Of a stretch of DNA of 64,000 nucleotides, positions 43,852 through 57,500 are shown piece by piece. The stretch is from Coprinellus micaceus. Lineage: Eukaryota > Basidiomycota > Agaricomycetes > Agaricales > Psathyrellaceae. A model generated the notes under the pieces. It worked only from the letters and a program-made list of their open reading frames with translations, was not told where the DNA came from and did not search any database. The translations under genes and the position numbers were made by a program. The stretch covers positions 2,852,001 to 2,916,000 of the forward strand of contig OX596335.1 of the NCBI GenBank assembly GCA_951394405.1, written 5' to 3'. The number at the start of each line of letters is the position of its first letter. Within the stretch, counting starts at the first letter, position 1.

Positions 43852-45729
43852 TTAAACAAGGGTCCAGACAGCGCTGGCGAGGGTGACAACGCCCATGACA
43901 GCAATGCCGGCGAGGGTGTGGGTGGATGCAGCACCGTTGCCATTTCCGCTGCTGCTGCCGCCATTTCCGCTGCTCCCTCCGGACGCACGGGTGCTGGTGG
44001 AGGCTGATCCACCGGCAGTCGTCGCAGGGGCGCTGGGGACAAAGGTCGCTGAAGGGCTGGCAATGCAAGAGCTGGCCGCAGGGGCAGCAGACGCCTGAGA
44101 GGCAGCGTTGACGGTGCCGTTGCCCGCGAAGTCACAAGCGGTGGCCTGCTTTCCGTTGGCCTCGTAGTACGAGCTCATGACGAACGAGAGCTTGACAACT
44201 GGAACGCATGTCAGTGCTGGTGCTTCCCAAGGAGACTACGAAGATACTTACTAGGGTCGCAGCCAGAGAGGCGGCCGTAGACACCAGTTTGACCGTCACC
44301 ACCGATTTCAGTGCAGGAGCCTCCCGACTCGCCAAGCAGGCTGCAGCCGGTGTTGATGAGTTCACCAGCGACGACCGAGTAATTTGATGTTTGGGGGGTG
44401 AACTGGCAAGAGAGGGCATTCTCCAAGCAGTTGCAAGCCGACTCGTTGGGAGTAGGGGGGAGGGTGTTTGAGGCAAGGAAGGCAGTAGTGGCGGAGGGGC
44501 AGGTTCCGTAAGTGGAGGCAGAGGCAGAAGACTGGGCAGGGGAGTTGGGAGGGGAGACACCGCCATACTGGGTGACGAGCCTGTCCCAATCGCTGCTGGT
44601 AGTAATGGTATTGCCATCGGTGGAGACGGTCACCATTCCGAACTGGCCAGCGGCAGAAGCAGCAGGGAAGTAGGAGAAGGCAATTCCTCCAGACCAGACA
44701 GGGGACATATCTGAACTCAGGAGGGCAGCCGCTTCTGTCCAGAGACGAGGAGGAGAGGATATGCAACCGAATTCAGAGAAGTAGGCGACAACGTTGTAGT
44801 CGGCAAACTGACTCGTCGTTCCAGCATATGAGCTCTGGAAAGATGAGTCACCACACCAGGAACTAGGGAAAGGTTCAATATCGCTTCTGAACGGGACCGA
44901 AAGATAACGTACTAGTCGTTCAAGCCGTAGAGATCGATGGCGGTTGCGTCTGACCCACAAGAAAGGTAGTCGGCGAGAACGTTCCTCCAAGTGGAAGCGC
45001 CATTAATGGCGGCATAGCCGACGAGAACATCACTGTTCTTGGATTTGCTGCAAATCTCAAATCAATATGTAACCCACGCCAAGCAAGACTTTGGCTCACA
45101 GATAGGCCTTGACATCACGGGCAGCAGCCTTGACGTAGGGTGCGAGCTGCGTGCTGTCACCCAAAACGACCTCATTTCCAATGTTATAGGCCAGGACGTT
45201 GTCGTACTTGCTGAAGACATCAATGGTGTTCAGGTACTGGTTCAAGAGGTTGGTGGACCATGAGGGGGCGTCGCGAGCGATAGAACCGTTCAGGGGGAGA
45301 GCCAAATCAATGCTAGATGGGAAACACGGTCAACAGTGGGCGCTGTCGGGATTAGGGGGACTCTTACATCGTGTAGATACCTGCGTCACTGAACGTCTTC
45401 ATGCAGGAGTCGTGGTTCAGGGTCGAGTTCACGCTGTACACACGAATGGTGTTGATGTTGGCCTGCTTGAGGTACTCAACGTCACGAGTGCAGGCGGCGG
45501 GGATGGCGAGGGGGTCGATGAAGGTGGATGGCTCGAGGAATTGATTGTCGGCCGACTCGACAACCTCGCCTTGCTCCTGGTAGGCAATGCCGCGAATGTA
45601 GAAACGAGTGCCGTCGTCCTGGTAGAGGAAGCGGCCAGTGCGAGTAACCTTGGGGATGGCGGCGACACGAGAGGCGAGCAGGGTGGCAACAGCGGTAGCG
45701 AGAACGACTGGCTGAAGAGAAACCAGCAT
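43852..45729 (-). CDS. GPI-anchored beta-1,3-glucanosyltransferase (GH72, Gas/Gel family)
   Basis: Five exons (45729-45368, 45312-45100, 45047-44913, 44862-44252, 44198-43852) give 555 residues. There is a signal peptide (about 1-24). The GH72 domain has acid/base E167 in YNIGNEVV and nucleophile E267 in YFSEFGC, close to the spacing in yeast Gas1. A cysteine-rich X8/CBM43 module follows (about 350-455), then a Ser/Gly/Ala-rich stalk and a hydrophobic GPI-attachment end. The enzyme cuts and re-joins beta-1,3-glucan chains in the cell wall and acts at the plasma membrane. All key residues are present. No unusual features apart from a short intergenic gap to its neighbours. Confidence 0.93.
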
Positions 45730-46185
45730 CGTGGAGGACGGCTCTGAGGGGGATGAAGGAAGGACAGGATCCACGCGAAGACTGCGCACTCGGGTTATAA
45801 ACAACGGGAAGAGAATAAAAATATCCTTGGCTCTCGCCTCGTTGTCAAAACACCCACCCGTGGCTGTGTCCAAAAACGGCTGACAGCTTGCACTCTCCAT
45901 CACACTGAGTCCCTTGCGGCCCTCGAGGCTCGAATACTTATCCCGTTTCACCCCAAAATATTGCGCCTTCACTCTCAATGGATCCTGGCAAGGTCCCTCT
46001 ACCCAAGCGCCCATCATCCTCCCTCCGAAATCAGATCAGACGGAACATGAATTTAGCCCGTGTAGCAGAACATCACAAATCCGTATTGGTTAGCGTAAGT
46101 AATATGTAGTCGTTCAGCGAAATCGTAGTACAGTTAGCTCGTAAGTTAGTTCGTGCGGGTAACCGGATAGCGAGAGGACCAGCCG

Positions 46186-47297
46186 TCATCCTCGCCAAGT
46201 GCAACATCTGCAAACAAGGGCGTGAGCAATGGTATTGGAGCATTGGGAATGAACTTACGAAATCATATAGGGCACAACGGACAGGAGCAACGCACCAAAC
46301 GCGCCCCACAGGATAGAAAGGGCAGGACCGGCCGAAATGCTCATGCCAAACTCGGCCACAAAGTTGCCTGCAGTGTCCTCGAGCGGTCTGCTCTGGATGT
46401 CCTTCACCCTGTTGATCACCACGGTCCAGATGCTCGCGCCAATGAGGAGGAGAATGGTTCCTGCAACCGAGAATAGAGTGGATATAAGGAAAGTCTTGTT
46501 GTTCTTGAGAATGCCTCTGTGGGGTACCCGGTCAGGAATCGCCGTGAATTGCAGTGCTCGGAGACTCACGTTACAAGGGCCAGTGCGGCGCAAATTGTTC
46601 CAAGGAGAATCATCCAGTATGCAGCCTTGGTGGACTTGCCGGTATAGTTGGAATCCTTGAAGTTGTAGTCTGAGGGTATCAGGTTCAGGGTAAACATGGA
46701 ATAGTTGCTTCGCATATCCGAGGTAATGGCCTCCAATGGTTGAAACTGTTGTCCGGTGGTATGGTCGTTGCAGTTTCCTGCGGTCTCGTTATTATAGGCG
46801 CAACGTGCGTAGAGACCGAATTTGTAGGTCTGCCTGAGCCCCGCGCCCTGGGCCAGAGGTGCGCTTGCGTTGGTGGTATACAAGCCGAAGATCGGATTTT
46901 TCGTGACTTCCTCCAGGGCAGCTCTAACTCAAAATTGAGGTTATTGGCGGGATCGAGCGATCGACTTACTCACCCGTAGCCTGACACATTGAGCTCCGCC
47001 TGCCAACAGGAGGTCAATGTGTGCACTGGGAGAAGGCGCCTAAATTTCATACCATGTAGAGACTCCGGGGAACTTTGGAGGTATTTATTTGAGCAACCTG
47101 ACCATCCGAGCGTGAGCATTCAAGGTCTGCAGGTCCAACGATCCTTGCATACATGGACAAAGATGAGGAGCAGCAGGGAGAGGAGGCTAGGCCGCAGCGG
47201 TCAGTGCACCCGCAAACGACGTCAGAGGACACGGATGGACTCACGACAAGACGGAGGCGGCGCCAATGCAGACCTCGCCGCGCATACTGACGCGCAT
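46186..47297 (-). CDS. SUR7/PalI-like four-span membrane protein
   Basis: Seven exons (47297-47245, 47186-47153, 47097-47053, 46999-46974, 46923-46570, 46516-46259, 46207-46186) give about 263 residues. Several exons are very small (22-53 nt). The N-terminus is a hydrophobic segment (LLSLLLLIFVHV), followed by an extracellular loop with two cysteines (ARCAYN, GNCNDH). Three more membrane helices follow near the C-terminus, separated by a short basic loop. The layout is that of SUR7/Rim9/PalI proteins of cortical patches and pH signalling; which subgroup cannot be told. It is divergent from the ATG26 gene, with 195 bp between start codons. Confidence 0.75.
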
Positions 47298-47492
47298 GTT
47301 GGAGGCAGATAAGGGGAAGGAAAGGGACTAGGGAGAGGACGCCCTTGGGGGTGGCCAAACGCACGAGGACTCGGGCATGTTCTGTTCATTCTGGTGATGT
47401 ATTAGTAACGGCTGATGATCCCGGCGCCATTACCGAACTGGGGCTGAGCACTGCGGCCACCTGCTCTCCAACACTCCTGTCTCCTCGCCACC
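47298..47492. promoter_or_regulatory. shared promoter of the SUR7-like and ATG26 genes
   Basis: 195 bp between divergent start codons, with a CT-rich stretch just upstream of the ATG26 start. No other gene fits. Confidence 0.5.
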
Positions 47493-50400
47493 ATGTCTGA
47501 GCAGGACGCCCATCTCTCCAGCCTCACACACCGGCCCTCAGCAGCACCCACCCTCAACACGTCCCCCGATGCTCTCCAGATGCCAGACCAGCCCTCCCCC
47601 GACGATCCACAGCGGTCTCAGAGCCACAGTCGCGTCAAGCGCATATCGACAACCATAGAGAAGACAGTAGACAAGTTCACCAGGGGCGCCAGCGCCAAAT
47701 CCGCCTCACCAACTCCAACGTCCACCAGTCCCCGTCGCGTGTTCAGCTTGTCCAGGAAATCGAGGCATCATCCTCCTGCCAGTGGAGACAACTCAGGTTT
47801 GCCCAGCTGCTCTTGGTTCTTGCCCTTACGTTTTCACCCACATTCGTCAAGGCCAAGCATCGCCCACAGGAAGTTCCCTCGTTGTGAACACGTCCTCCAA
47901 GACAGTGACAATGCCCGGCGATGATTCCCCATTCATTTCCCCGCCCTCTCCCCCTCTTCGGCCCTCGCTCTCGCCCTTCCGAGGGGACGGATCCGTACGT
48001 CATGGCCAACCACACATGTGACGATCCCCTGCTCACATCTCCGGGCCTACAGATGCGCGCCGGAACCCAAACCCTTATCCAAGCCTTACAAGCACTGCCA
48101 TGGTTGGCTGGCGATGACGACGAAGGCCCGGGGGATGTTCAGTCCGAGCCGGAGAGCGAGGAAGAGCGGCCGGGATGTGAGCTACAGTCGCCCATTTTGC
48201 AGCCATCCCCCTTCGTTAATTATTTCCATGCAGTTAGCCGGCTCTCCTCGTCGATCCATGCTATCTATAGACCTTTGGCCAGGTCGAAGCGGATGGACAG
48301 CAGTTTATTTGTCAAGGATAAGCGGTCGGCGTCCCCGGTTGCTGAAGAGGATGCTGCTTCTGAGGATCCTTCCGTCTCTGAGGACGAAATAGAACCCGAT
48401 TTCGACAATACTCCACGGCCCACCCATGCCAGTACAGGTCATGTTAGGCAGCATTCACAAGACACTGGCATCTCATTACGACCCAGCTCCGAGCGCCAGG
48501 GCAGTGCATCGACCATGCAATCCCATCATAGACGAGAACGCCTCGCCGACAAACTCAAGGAGATCTTTGAGTTGGAGGGCATACACGAGGTCTGGGCAGG
48601 TAAGCCTGATTACTATCTCCACTGCGCTGCCCAAACCTAATTTGCGCCCCAAGAAATGCCTTGCTGGCTGCTGCGATCGGTTCGTACGTATACCCCAGTG
48701 GATCATTTACCTTCAAACGTAACTAATTCCTGTGCAGTCCTACAGGGTTACATGTACCTGACCGACAATTACTTGTGCTTCTTCGCACACATGCCGACCA
48801 GAGAGGTACCCAAATGACAAACTCGGCGAATTCGATGCTAATCTCCCCTCGCAGGACCAAGTCCTGAAGTCGGGTTCCCTGAGTAAGCGAGCCCAACGCA
48901 CGAAGCGGTGGGTAAAGCACTGGTTTGTACTCAAGAATGACGCCCTTTCGTGGTATCAATCATCCTCTGTAAGGCTATTTCTCATTGCCTCCCCTTAGTC
49001 ACATTCTGACCCATCCCTAAGGATCCCTATTTCCCTCATGGCATAGTTGATCTCCGCTACGCAGTCACCTGCGAGCCATACGGGGACAAGGAGTTCCGAT
49101 TAAGGACCCACCAGAAGACAGTGCACCTGTCAGCAGATTCGGTACCCAGTCGTGACGAGTGGGTCAAGGCGATCAAGAAAGTCATCTTCAAAGCTCAGAA
49201 TCTGGGTGATACGGTCAGAATTGCCATCCCGTACTCTGTAATCCTCGACGTCGAGCGGTCCTCTGCCATGGATTTCAGTGAGACCATCGAGGTGAAAGTA
49301 GTCGATAAGGAGGATCAGTTTTCTGTCGATTCCTATTTCTTCGCTTACTTCCACGACCTTGTGGCCGCGCTCGAACAAATTAGGGAGGCTGTTCGCGCTC
49401 ACCGCAGCCTCCCAGATCAACAAATCGAGCATCCACTACTTGATACAACCGCGACGCGCACAACGACCGGAGCTACTCCCGAGCGCACAACGGGTACTCT
49501 CTCGACCGATGCAGTGGCCCCCAAGCCCTCAACCTCGGGTTTCAGGCTCGCCTCTTTGCTCCGCCCCTTCTCAGATACGATATCCCTCCATCGAACCGTC
49601 TCGGTCCCCGTGGACCCGCACGTTCTGAACCAGGATGACTATACCTTAGTCTCCCAACGTGGGGGATCGTCCTTTGTTCCCTTCACAACCTCCCCGAAGC
49701 CACTCGAACGAAGCACCCCAACTACATCTACCAAAGAGCATTTCGAGTTCAAGTCCAAGCCCTCAACGAACTCTTTGCCCACCTCCACTTCTACCGAGCA
49801 CACGTACCCACCGTCTACTTCAACTGCCTCGTCACTCGATCCTAACCTTCTTTCCTTGACCAGGGAATCCGCAAGCTCATGGAGTGTGGGTGTGCCTTCT
49901 TGGCTGAAGAATAAGCGGATGTTCGGTGCTACCACGTCGTATCTGCCTTCGACTGCCACAGAGTCGTCGACGGAGGTCGTGAAGGAAGTGTACTCGTCGC
50001 CTGTGTCGGCGTCCGTGTCCCAGAGTCGCTTCGGAACAGGGGACCTGGCGTTCAGCATTCTCGAGACGCCGAATATGCCTGTAGATGTTGAAACAACGGA
50101 GAAGTTCCGAGCATATTTCGCCTACGACGAAAGGGAGACACTCCTAGGCTGTGAGTACACTACTATCTCTCTTCAGTCAAGATATTGAAGGTCCTGTAGA
50201 CTTCCCTGGATACATCTACCGCCTGCTGCCCGTATTCGGACGGCTGTATGTGTCGACAAACTACTTTTGCTTCAAGTCCACAGGTGCCTTGGCATCCCGA
50301 ACTAGGGTCCGCATCATCCCGTGTACCTTGCACTCGTACCCCATTGACTCCGTTCATTAGATGACCCTCCCAATCAAGGACATTCTCTCCCTGGAGAAGT

Positions 50401-52570
50401 CGAAAGCGACCCGCTTCGGCCACCATGGCCTCATCATCATGGTCAAGGGCCACGAAGAACTGTTTTTCGAGTTCGGAGCTTCTGATAAACGGGACGCCTT
50501 CGTTCGGTTGCTCGAACGGCAGATGGACGATGTCCGGTTGAGGCTCGCCCTACAGAATCCTGAGCTTCCGTCCCCTGGAACCAAGGCCGCCTTGACCCTG
50601 GAATCCCTGGAGCCCTGCAAGGGAGACGAGACTGACAACGAGGACCCGGCGCCACCCCCAGATAACGCTGCAGACGACTTGCCCGCGGTCATGTTTACGT
50701 CGGCATCCTCGACGTTCTTGACCTTCAAGCCGCAGAAGCCTTTACACTTTACATTTTTGACGATTGGGTCGCGGGGCGACGTGCAGCCGTACATCGCACT
50801 GTCGAAGGGGCTGATGGCTGATGGACATAAGTGTCGAATCGCGACGCATGGGGAGTTCAAGGAGTGGATTGAGGCCGTATGTGCTTGTGTTTTGGTGCCT
50901 AGAGCATCCATACTGACGCCCTCCCCAGCAAGGTATCGAGTTTGGCTTTGTAGGAGGTGACCCTGCGGAGCTCATGCGGATCTGTGTGGAGAACGGCATG
51001 TTCACCGTGTCGTTCTTGAAGGAGACACTGCAGAAGTTCAGAGGGTGGCTCGATGACCTACTCAAGACGTCTTGGGAGGCGTGCCAGGGAACGGATGTCC
51101 TCGTCGAGAGTCCAAGCGCCATGGGCGGCTACCATATTGCGGAAGCTTTAGGTATCCCATACTTCAGGGCGTTCACGATGACTTGGACGAGGACAAGGGC
51201 GTACCCACATGCCTTCGCTGTCCCTGAGCGCAAGATGGGTGGTGGCTACAACTACATGGTATTTATCTTTGTTTCCTCAAAAGCATTGTACTATGTGCTA
51301 ATCGCACTTCCACAGTCCTATGTCATGTTTGACCAGGTCTTCTGGAGAGCCATCGCTGGTCAAATCAACCGATGGAGAAGAGACTTCCTCCACCTCGGTC
51401 CCACCAGCCTCGACAGGATGGAACCCCACAAGATCCCCTTCCTCTACAACTTCAGCCCAACCGTCGTCCCCCCTCCCCTCGACTGGCCCGAATGGATTCG
51501 CGTCACAGGCTACTGGTTCCTGGACGATGCAGATGTGAGCGCCAAGATATGGACACCCCCTGACGCCTTGGTCGAATTCATCGACAACGCGCATGCCCAG
51601 GGCAAGAAGGTCGTGTACATTGGCTTTGGAAGCATTGTTGTGTCGGACCCAAAGACGATGACGCGGTGCGTTATTGAAGCCGTCGTCCAGAGCGGAGTGT
51701 ATGCGATCTTGTCGAAGGGATGGTCCGATCGTCTGCACGTGAAAGATAACGACGCGGCGGAGCCTGAGGAACCGTTGCCTCCCCAAATTTACCCTATCTC
51801 TTCGGTTCCGCACGATTGGTTGTTCAAGCGCATTGATGCTGCCTGCCACCACGGAGGAGCTGGGACGACTGGTGCGAGCTTGCGAGGTACGTTGAATGGT
51901 GCCCCGTTATAAAGCTTGCCTCATTTAAGGACATAGCTGGGATCCCGACCATCATCAGACCGTTCTTTGGCGACCAGTTCTTCTGGGCCGACAGGGTGGA
52001 AGCCTTGGGGGTCGGTAGTGGGGTTCGCAAACTCACTGTGGCGACCTTGAAGGACGCTTTGGTGAAGGCAACGACAGACCAAAAGACGGTCGACCGTGCT
52101 AGACTTATCGGGGAACAAATCCGAGCAGTACATCTATTATCCCTTTGTGCTTACTTCGTTATGCTGACAACTCTTCGTAGGAGAATGGTGTTGCAACTGC
52201 CATAGAGTCCATCTACCGCGACATGGAATACGCTCGGTCCTTGATCAAGAGGGCTCAGGCCGCCGACATCGAGAGTGATGATGACGACGACGGCTCTCCC
52301 TCCAAGAGAGCCGATAAATCAACCACTTTCTCGGTCTCTGGGTACAGCTCCAGCACCTCAGGTCACGGTCGAGCGCCCAGCGATGATTGGAGCGTAATTT
52401 CTGACCAGGAAGACGGGGATGGTTCTCCTCGTCGTGGGCGCTTGGATGACGGGAAGATCAAGCAAGATAAACGTAGGAGCTTCACCGCCGCCGTGCTCTC
52501 AGTCTTACCGGATTCTCTTACTCCAGGCTCTCCGCAGCGGCCGACGTCGCCTTCACTTCCCTCCCAGTAA
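47493..52570 (+). CDS. ATG26: UDP-glucose:sterol 3-beta-glucosyltransferase
   Basis: A multi-exon gene of more than ten exons coding roughly 1400 residues. Domain order is diagnostic. It starts with a disordered, Ser/Pro-rich leader. A GRAM domain is split by a PH domain ([20 protein letters not shown]...), and a second GRAM follows ([19 protein letters not shown]...). Then come the glycosyltransferase N-terminal fold ([20 protein letters not shown]) and the UDP-sugar signature [20 protein letters not shown] with FFGDQFFW. The C-terminal tail is acidic. It glucosylates ergosterol at membranes; in some yeasts and fungi it is needed for pexophagy. The gene ends 152 bp from the convergent oxygenase gene. 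The start at 47493 opens a frame with a clean first intron. Individual exon ends near 48.6-49.0 kb are less certain. Confidence 0.92.
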
Positions 52571-52721
52571 TTCAAACACGATAGAGTTCCCAGCACTACC
52601 TCCCCACTCCTACCCTCCATCCTCGAGTTAGTTTCCGGCCTTCAACCTGATATCTTGTATTTTAAACGTTTGCTGGCATTAGATGCTTCCACGCATGTAC
52701 ATTTTCTATGGAAGCTGTAAT

Positions 52722-54253
52722 TTACGGCTCTTCGTAGTGCTCCTCGAACACCTTCCTGCTGAACTGACCGAACGTCATGATCGACGAGAGTTGCTCGTTG
52801 ATGTTAGGTTGCATGAAGAGTGCAAAGGTCTCACGAGACATGTTGAGCGCGTCGGTGGTAGGGACGACGCGAACGCAATGTGGGGTAGCGAGGAGTTTCC
52901 TGCCGGTAGCAATCTCAAGGGCTTCGCCAGTCTGGAAAGCCAGGCAATCAACAGGGATGGAGACCTTAGTGAGCTTGCCTCCTCTGGTGTTGATGTACAG
53001 ACCCGCTTTGGGCGACGGGGATGGGACTGGCTCAGGCTCTCCTTCTCCCTTGTTGCGCAGGAACATTGCCTGTGAACGCGAACGTTAGAGGGCAAGTTTC
53101 CACGGATAGTAATGTAAGGCGAGACATACTGAGCACAACCCGGTAAGGAGCGAGTGATCCAAGTGGAAACCACACCAGCTGTCGACAGGGTCGTCTTCCT
53201 TCGGCCCCTGGGCTATATCTACTTCCGAAGGAGGAAAGTAATGGAGGAGCCGAGCCTTGGTTGTTTGCGACGTTCGGATGAGCTCTTGCAGAGGCAAGGT
53301 GTCGTTTGATAGTTCGTTGAGAGCTGAGGTGAATGCAGTATCAAGTACACCTTCGCAGAACGGTGATGGCGAATGCGCGTACCAAAAGGCTGACAAGCAG
53401 CAGCGAGTTCGCATCCAACCCCGAAGATGAACTTACCGAGGTCTTTGAATGCGTCTTCAAACCCTTCCACTCCTTTTTCGTCTCGCGCGGGCCCTGTAAA
53501 TACGCTCGTAGTCAGAGGGGCGAGACGGAACGAATGCAACAGTTACTTGCAGATGTTCTCGCCATAGTATTCCGGGAACGTGGTCCGCTCATCATCAGAT
53601 ACCTTGGGTTTGTCGACAATGGGGTTGGCATAGTAAGATCCTTTCAAGGTGTCTACAGGCGGGGCTAAGTACCACCCTCGGAGGGTAGAAACGGGTAGAC
53701 TGACCTGGCTTCCCGTTCATGATTTCCTGACGACATAGGTAAGGTGAGCGAACCGCCCTTTCGGGGGTACCAAGAACATACCTTGCCATGAGACCATCCG
53801 AAGCTATGTGATGTAATCTTGTTAGATCCGTTTTGCCAACCACCTCAGACTCAGACCCACCTATACTTGCTCTTCGCATCGACATACTTCTCGCGCGTAT
53901 CTGCCTTCAAAGTCCCAAATTTATACGCCAGCTTCAAAAGGCGCTCCCGATATCTCGCATAGTCGTGGGGGAGATCTTTCACGATAATGATACCAAGACA
54001 GTCAGGCTGTGACCCAAATCCTTTCTCTGTATAATGTCGATTTGAATCCGGAACTTATCCTCCCAATTGAAAAGCAACGGAACGGACCGATGGAAGGTGC
54101 AAGAAGGTGCGGGGACGATTTTAGGTCGTTATAGGTGATTTCCACCGCTCCCTCTGGGGTGTACGAGATCGGCAGTAGTCCCTACTCTAGCTCGTCAGTC
54201 CCTGTCACTTATGGGTGCTAGTGTATGAGCAGTAGTACCTCAGACGCTGCCAT
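52722..54253 (-). CDS. 2OG-Fe(II) oxygenase of the isopenicillin-N-synthase type
   Basis: The gene starts at ATG 54253 with a tiny first exon (MAASE). It joins after a 60-nt intron to the segment GLLPISYTPEGAVEITYNDL. Further exons carry FGSQPDCLGIIIVKDLP and FGWSHGKEIMNGKPD. Next come SYYANPIVDKP and DERTTFPEYYGENIC, then the iron site. H-x-D is seen in CGFHLDHSLLTGL, the distal His in ATPHCVRV and the 2OG-binding Arg in MSRETFALF. The total is about 370 residues over six or seven exons. The fold is the plant/fungal non-heme oxygenase type; the substrate cannot be inferred. It is unrelated in sequence to the TET/JBP enzyme at 19-21 kb. Confidence 0.82.
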
Positions 54254-54584
54254 TGTCGGCTGTGTGGTGCTGATGAAGGCAAAGCAAGAGAGATAAGCGC
54301 AACGTGTCCAACGTGTCTAAAAATCAGCGTGGAATTATTCATGTGTTCAGTTAGCTCCATTCTGGAGCATACTGGGCGAACTGGGCAAGGGTGGCCCGGA
54401 TGGGATATGCAGCGGCACCCGTGCCAAAACCTCGTGAATGTTCCAAGAAGCGCCCATACGGCTCCATACCGTAACTGGTGGAAGCAATTGCATCGTGGCG
54501 TGCAGAAGGGCACAGTTCTCTACAGTTCTCTACCTCTCTCTACGGTACAGATATACAGATGCGGTATCTACTCAGGGGGTTCGC

Positions 54585-57500
54585 CTATTCTAGACTAGGT
54601 TCATCTAAATGGAGTTCTCCAACTGCATTTCGCAGCGCGCTTCCAGTCTCGTCGATAGAGTGAAGGAAGCGAAGTAACTCCTTGGACAGCTCCCACTCCT
54701 TGTCCTCGATAGCGCATCTGAGGAGGGCGACCACCTCTGTGCTTCTGGAATCCAGCTGTTCCAACGTGTGAAGCACGAGTAGATATGATCCCGCAGTCTT
54801 CAGCTTTCGTTGGGAGAGACACTCCTGATCCACAGTGTCAGTGGGGCAATATATGAGTAGCAAGAAGGAGCCAACCTCGAACAGGGACATGGGATTGCCA
54901 ACAATATCAAATAGGCGCCGCCAACGATCGACTTCGGTCTTCCGCGCGCATCCCACAACCACGTCTAGTGACACGTCGAAGTGGTCCAGAAACTCGACGG
55001 CCGTCGGTAAGACGGTTCCCGACTCATCTCCCGTTGGTCTGTCCGCTTCCGCCTCAACAACTGTGTGCAGAAGGATCTCGAGTGCATGAGAGAAATAAAC
55101 AAGTTTTCGATAATGTGTGGCGAACTGCACAGCACTCCTGACTTGTTTCGCGCTGAGGTAAAATAGGAGGATGTGCTGGAGGAATAGATGAGACTGGGAA
55201 CTGATTAGCCTTCATCGTATAATTGAAATAAATAGCTGAAGAACCGCACGCTGGTAGTATGCCTGAACATCACAAGGGGCAGGTTCATCCTCGTCGCGAC
55301 CTCGTGTTCAGCACCAATGATGATACCTTTGTCCATTAGCACAGCTTGCGAAACATTGTCAGCGATACTGCACACCCGCCGTGAGTAAACGAAGACCTAC
55401 AGAGAGGGTAAAAGTCCAAGGGTATATTCACACTCTCCTTCACATTCAACTCATTCGCATCTTGGGAAGAAGGTTTCTCGATTGCGAGCGCGTTCAACCA
55501 GATCCGCATACCATGGGCGTCATATGCCCATAATGAATTCTCCAGTGCGCCTATGCCGCGGAGATGAATCCAGCAAAATTCTATCCGGTCTGCAAAAACC
55601 TGCAAGTCGTAATTGACTTCTTGGTTCGCGGTCTATGCCATTGTGTTAGAACCTGTCTGGGAGTTGTGTGTGCTGCTTACTTTGCGAGGCCGGAGAAGGA
55701 TCAGTTGGCCACCGACAACCATGAGTACGGTCGCTACAGATAAATCGTCGACAGGGTCTCCGAGGTCTACAAAATCTGTTCACACTAGATTGAAAAGTCG
55801 CAGCGTCGAGACTCACGTTTCTGTGAGGTGGGTATCATCCAACTCAACATCCGCACGGCGGTGGGAGAAGCGACGACGCCCTGGAAGGATATACTTCCAC
55901 ATAGGTGCAATCGAATCGAGTCCGCTGTTGGCACAATCAAATAATGGTGGAGAGTGTTGTCAAGGGTGTAGGCGAGAAGCGAGTTGTCCACCAGCGATAT
56001 GATGACGACCGGGGACGCCAGGCTTTCCCTATGAAGGATGCTCTGCGCTGATAGGTCCATGTCTCGGGAATATAGTCGAATCTATGGACCGCTCAGGGTG
56101 CAGCGGGGGAAAGGAGCGGGTGGCGACGAACCTGGTAAGATCTCGACGCTTCTGTTGCAGCTATCAGCACATGATGGAACCAAAGCAACCCTCCGCGCAC
56201 TGTGAAAGACTGCTCTTGAACCTCGTCCCCAAATAGCTTCCACCGACCAGAGGTAGAACTATAGTGTATGAGACCACGCCTGCCTGCAATGGCGATCAAC
56301 CTCCCGTCGGAACTGAGCGACGAGTACTTGATTGGCCAATTTGTGGCGAGGTATCGCTGGGGTATTTTGATATGCTGCCATACATCCGCCTCCGGGCTGA
56401 TCACACTCATGTCTGGTTGGTCTGCACCGCGGTATACTAGTACCCGGTCGTCCTGTTGGAGGAAGGCATATCGTGTGTTATCCTGGGTGATGTCAGCACG
56501 CATATATGCTGTCGGAGTGCAAGTACGAACAGGGCTAAGTTGTCCAGTCGTGGCACTTTTGGCGAAAGGGACCACGAACACCTGTGCGTCGCTTTGGACA
56601 GTCCTTAGGGGCAACATAAACAGATCGAAGTTTCCAGGACCCCAAAACTGTAAAAACTCAGGGCGTTAACTCACCTACACACTAACTCATTTGCAGACCT
56701 TGTCTTTCACTCACCAAATTCCGTACTCCAAACATGAAGGTGTCTTGGAACCTAGAAGTTTCGTCAGAGTGTTGTCCATGGTGAGTGGCAATGGATTGGC
56801 GTACTTCTCTCTGTTAAAGTTATGCTCCATGTTGAAACTTGAAGCTAAGCACCTCCCTCCAACACTAAACACCCCCCAACCGTTGGTCCATCCCACGGCA
56901 AGCACATAACCATCAGAGCTCCAATCTAGGCTTTTGACCTCCCCCGACGGTCGGTTATAAGGGTTGGGAATGGGTATCTTCTGGGATTTAGGTATAACAC
57001 CCTCTTGGGAAGGAAAAGGTGTGAATTCAATTGTGCCGCTTATCGTTCCAATGGCGAACAGAGAAAAGCGAGGGTTGACTGCAACGGCGGTAGCTCTGCG
57101 GGTTTCCCCCCATACCCTGCGATTGGGGTCGTGGGGTCCAGCGCCTGGGTCACGGTACCGCTGCTTCTGTACCCACCTCGGGGTCTCGAAGTTGTGGATG
57201 CAGGTGCCGTACCAGCCTACTTGTTCCGGCCTTTCAAGAGAGACTCCATCTAAAGTGTCCTGGTCATCGTGGTCGTGGTTGCCCCTATTCGCCTCAGTCA
57301 CCCCTTCGTGCAACTGAACCAGATACACCCTCCCCTCCGACGTAATCCATGTTTCCGAGGTAATTGCACGGGAGTATGTTATGTCGACCACGGAGACTGG
57401 GTGGATGCGTTATAGACGGCCGCCACGAAAGTAGTGTAGACATACCGTCAGGTTCCGCTATCCACGCGAAGTCGTCATCATTGACAACCCATCTATCGTA

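Noticed and set aside
52722..54253. Second TET/JBP enzyme
   Set aside because: Motif spacing and flanking sequence fit the isopenicillin-N-synthase type of 2OG oxygenase, not TET/JBP.
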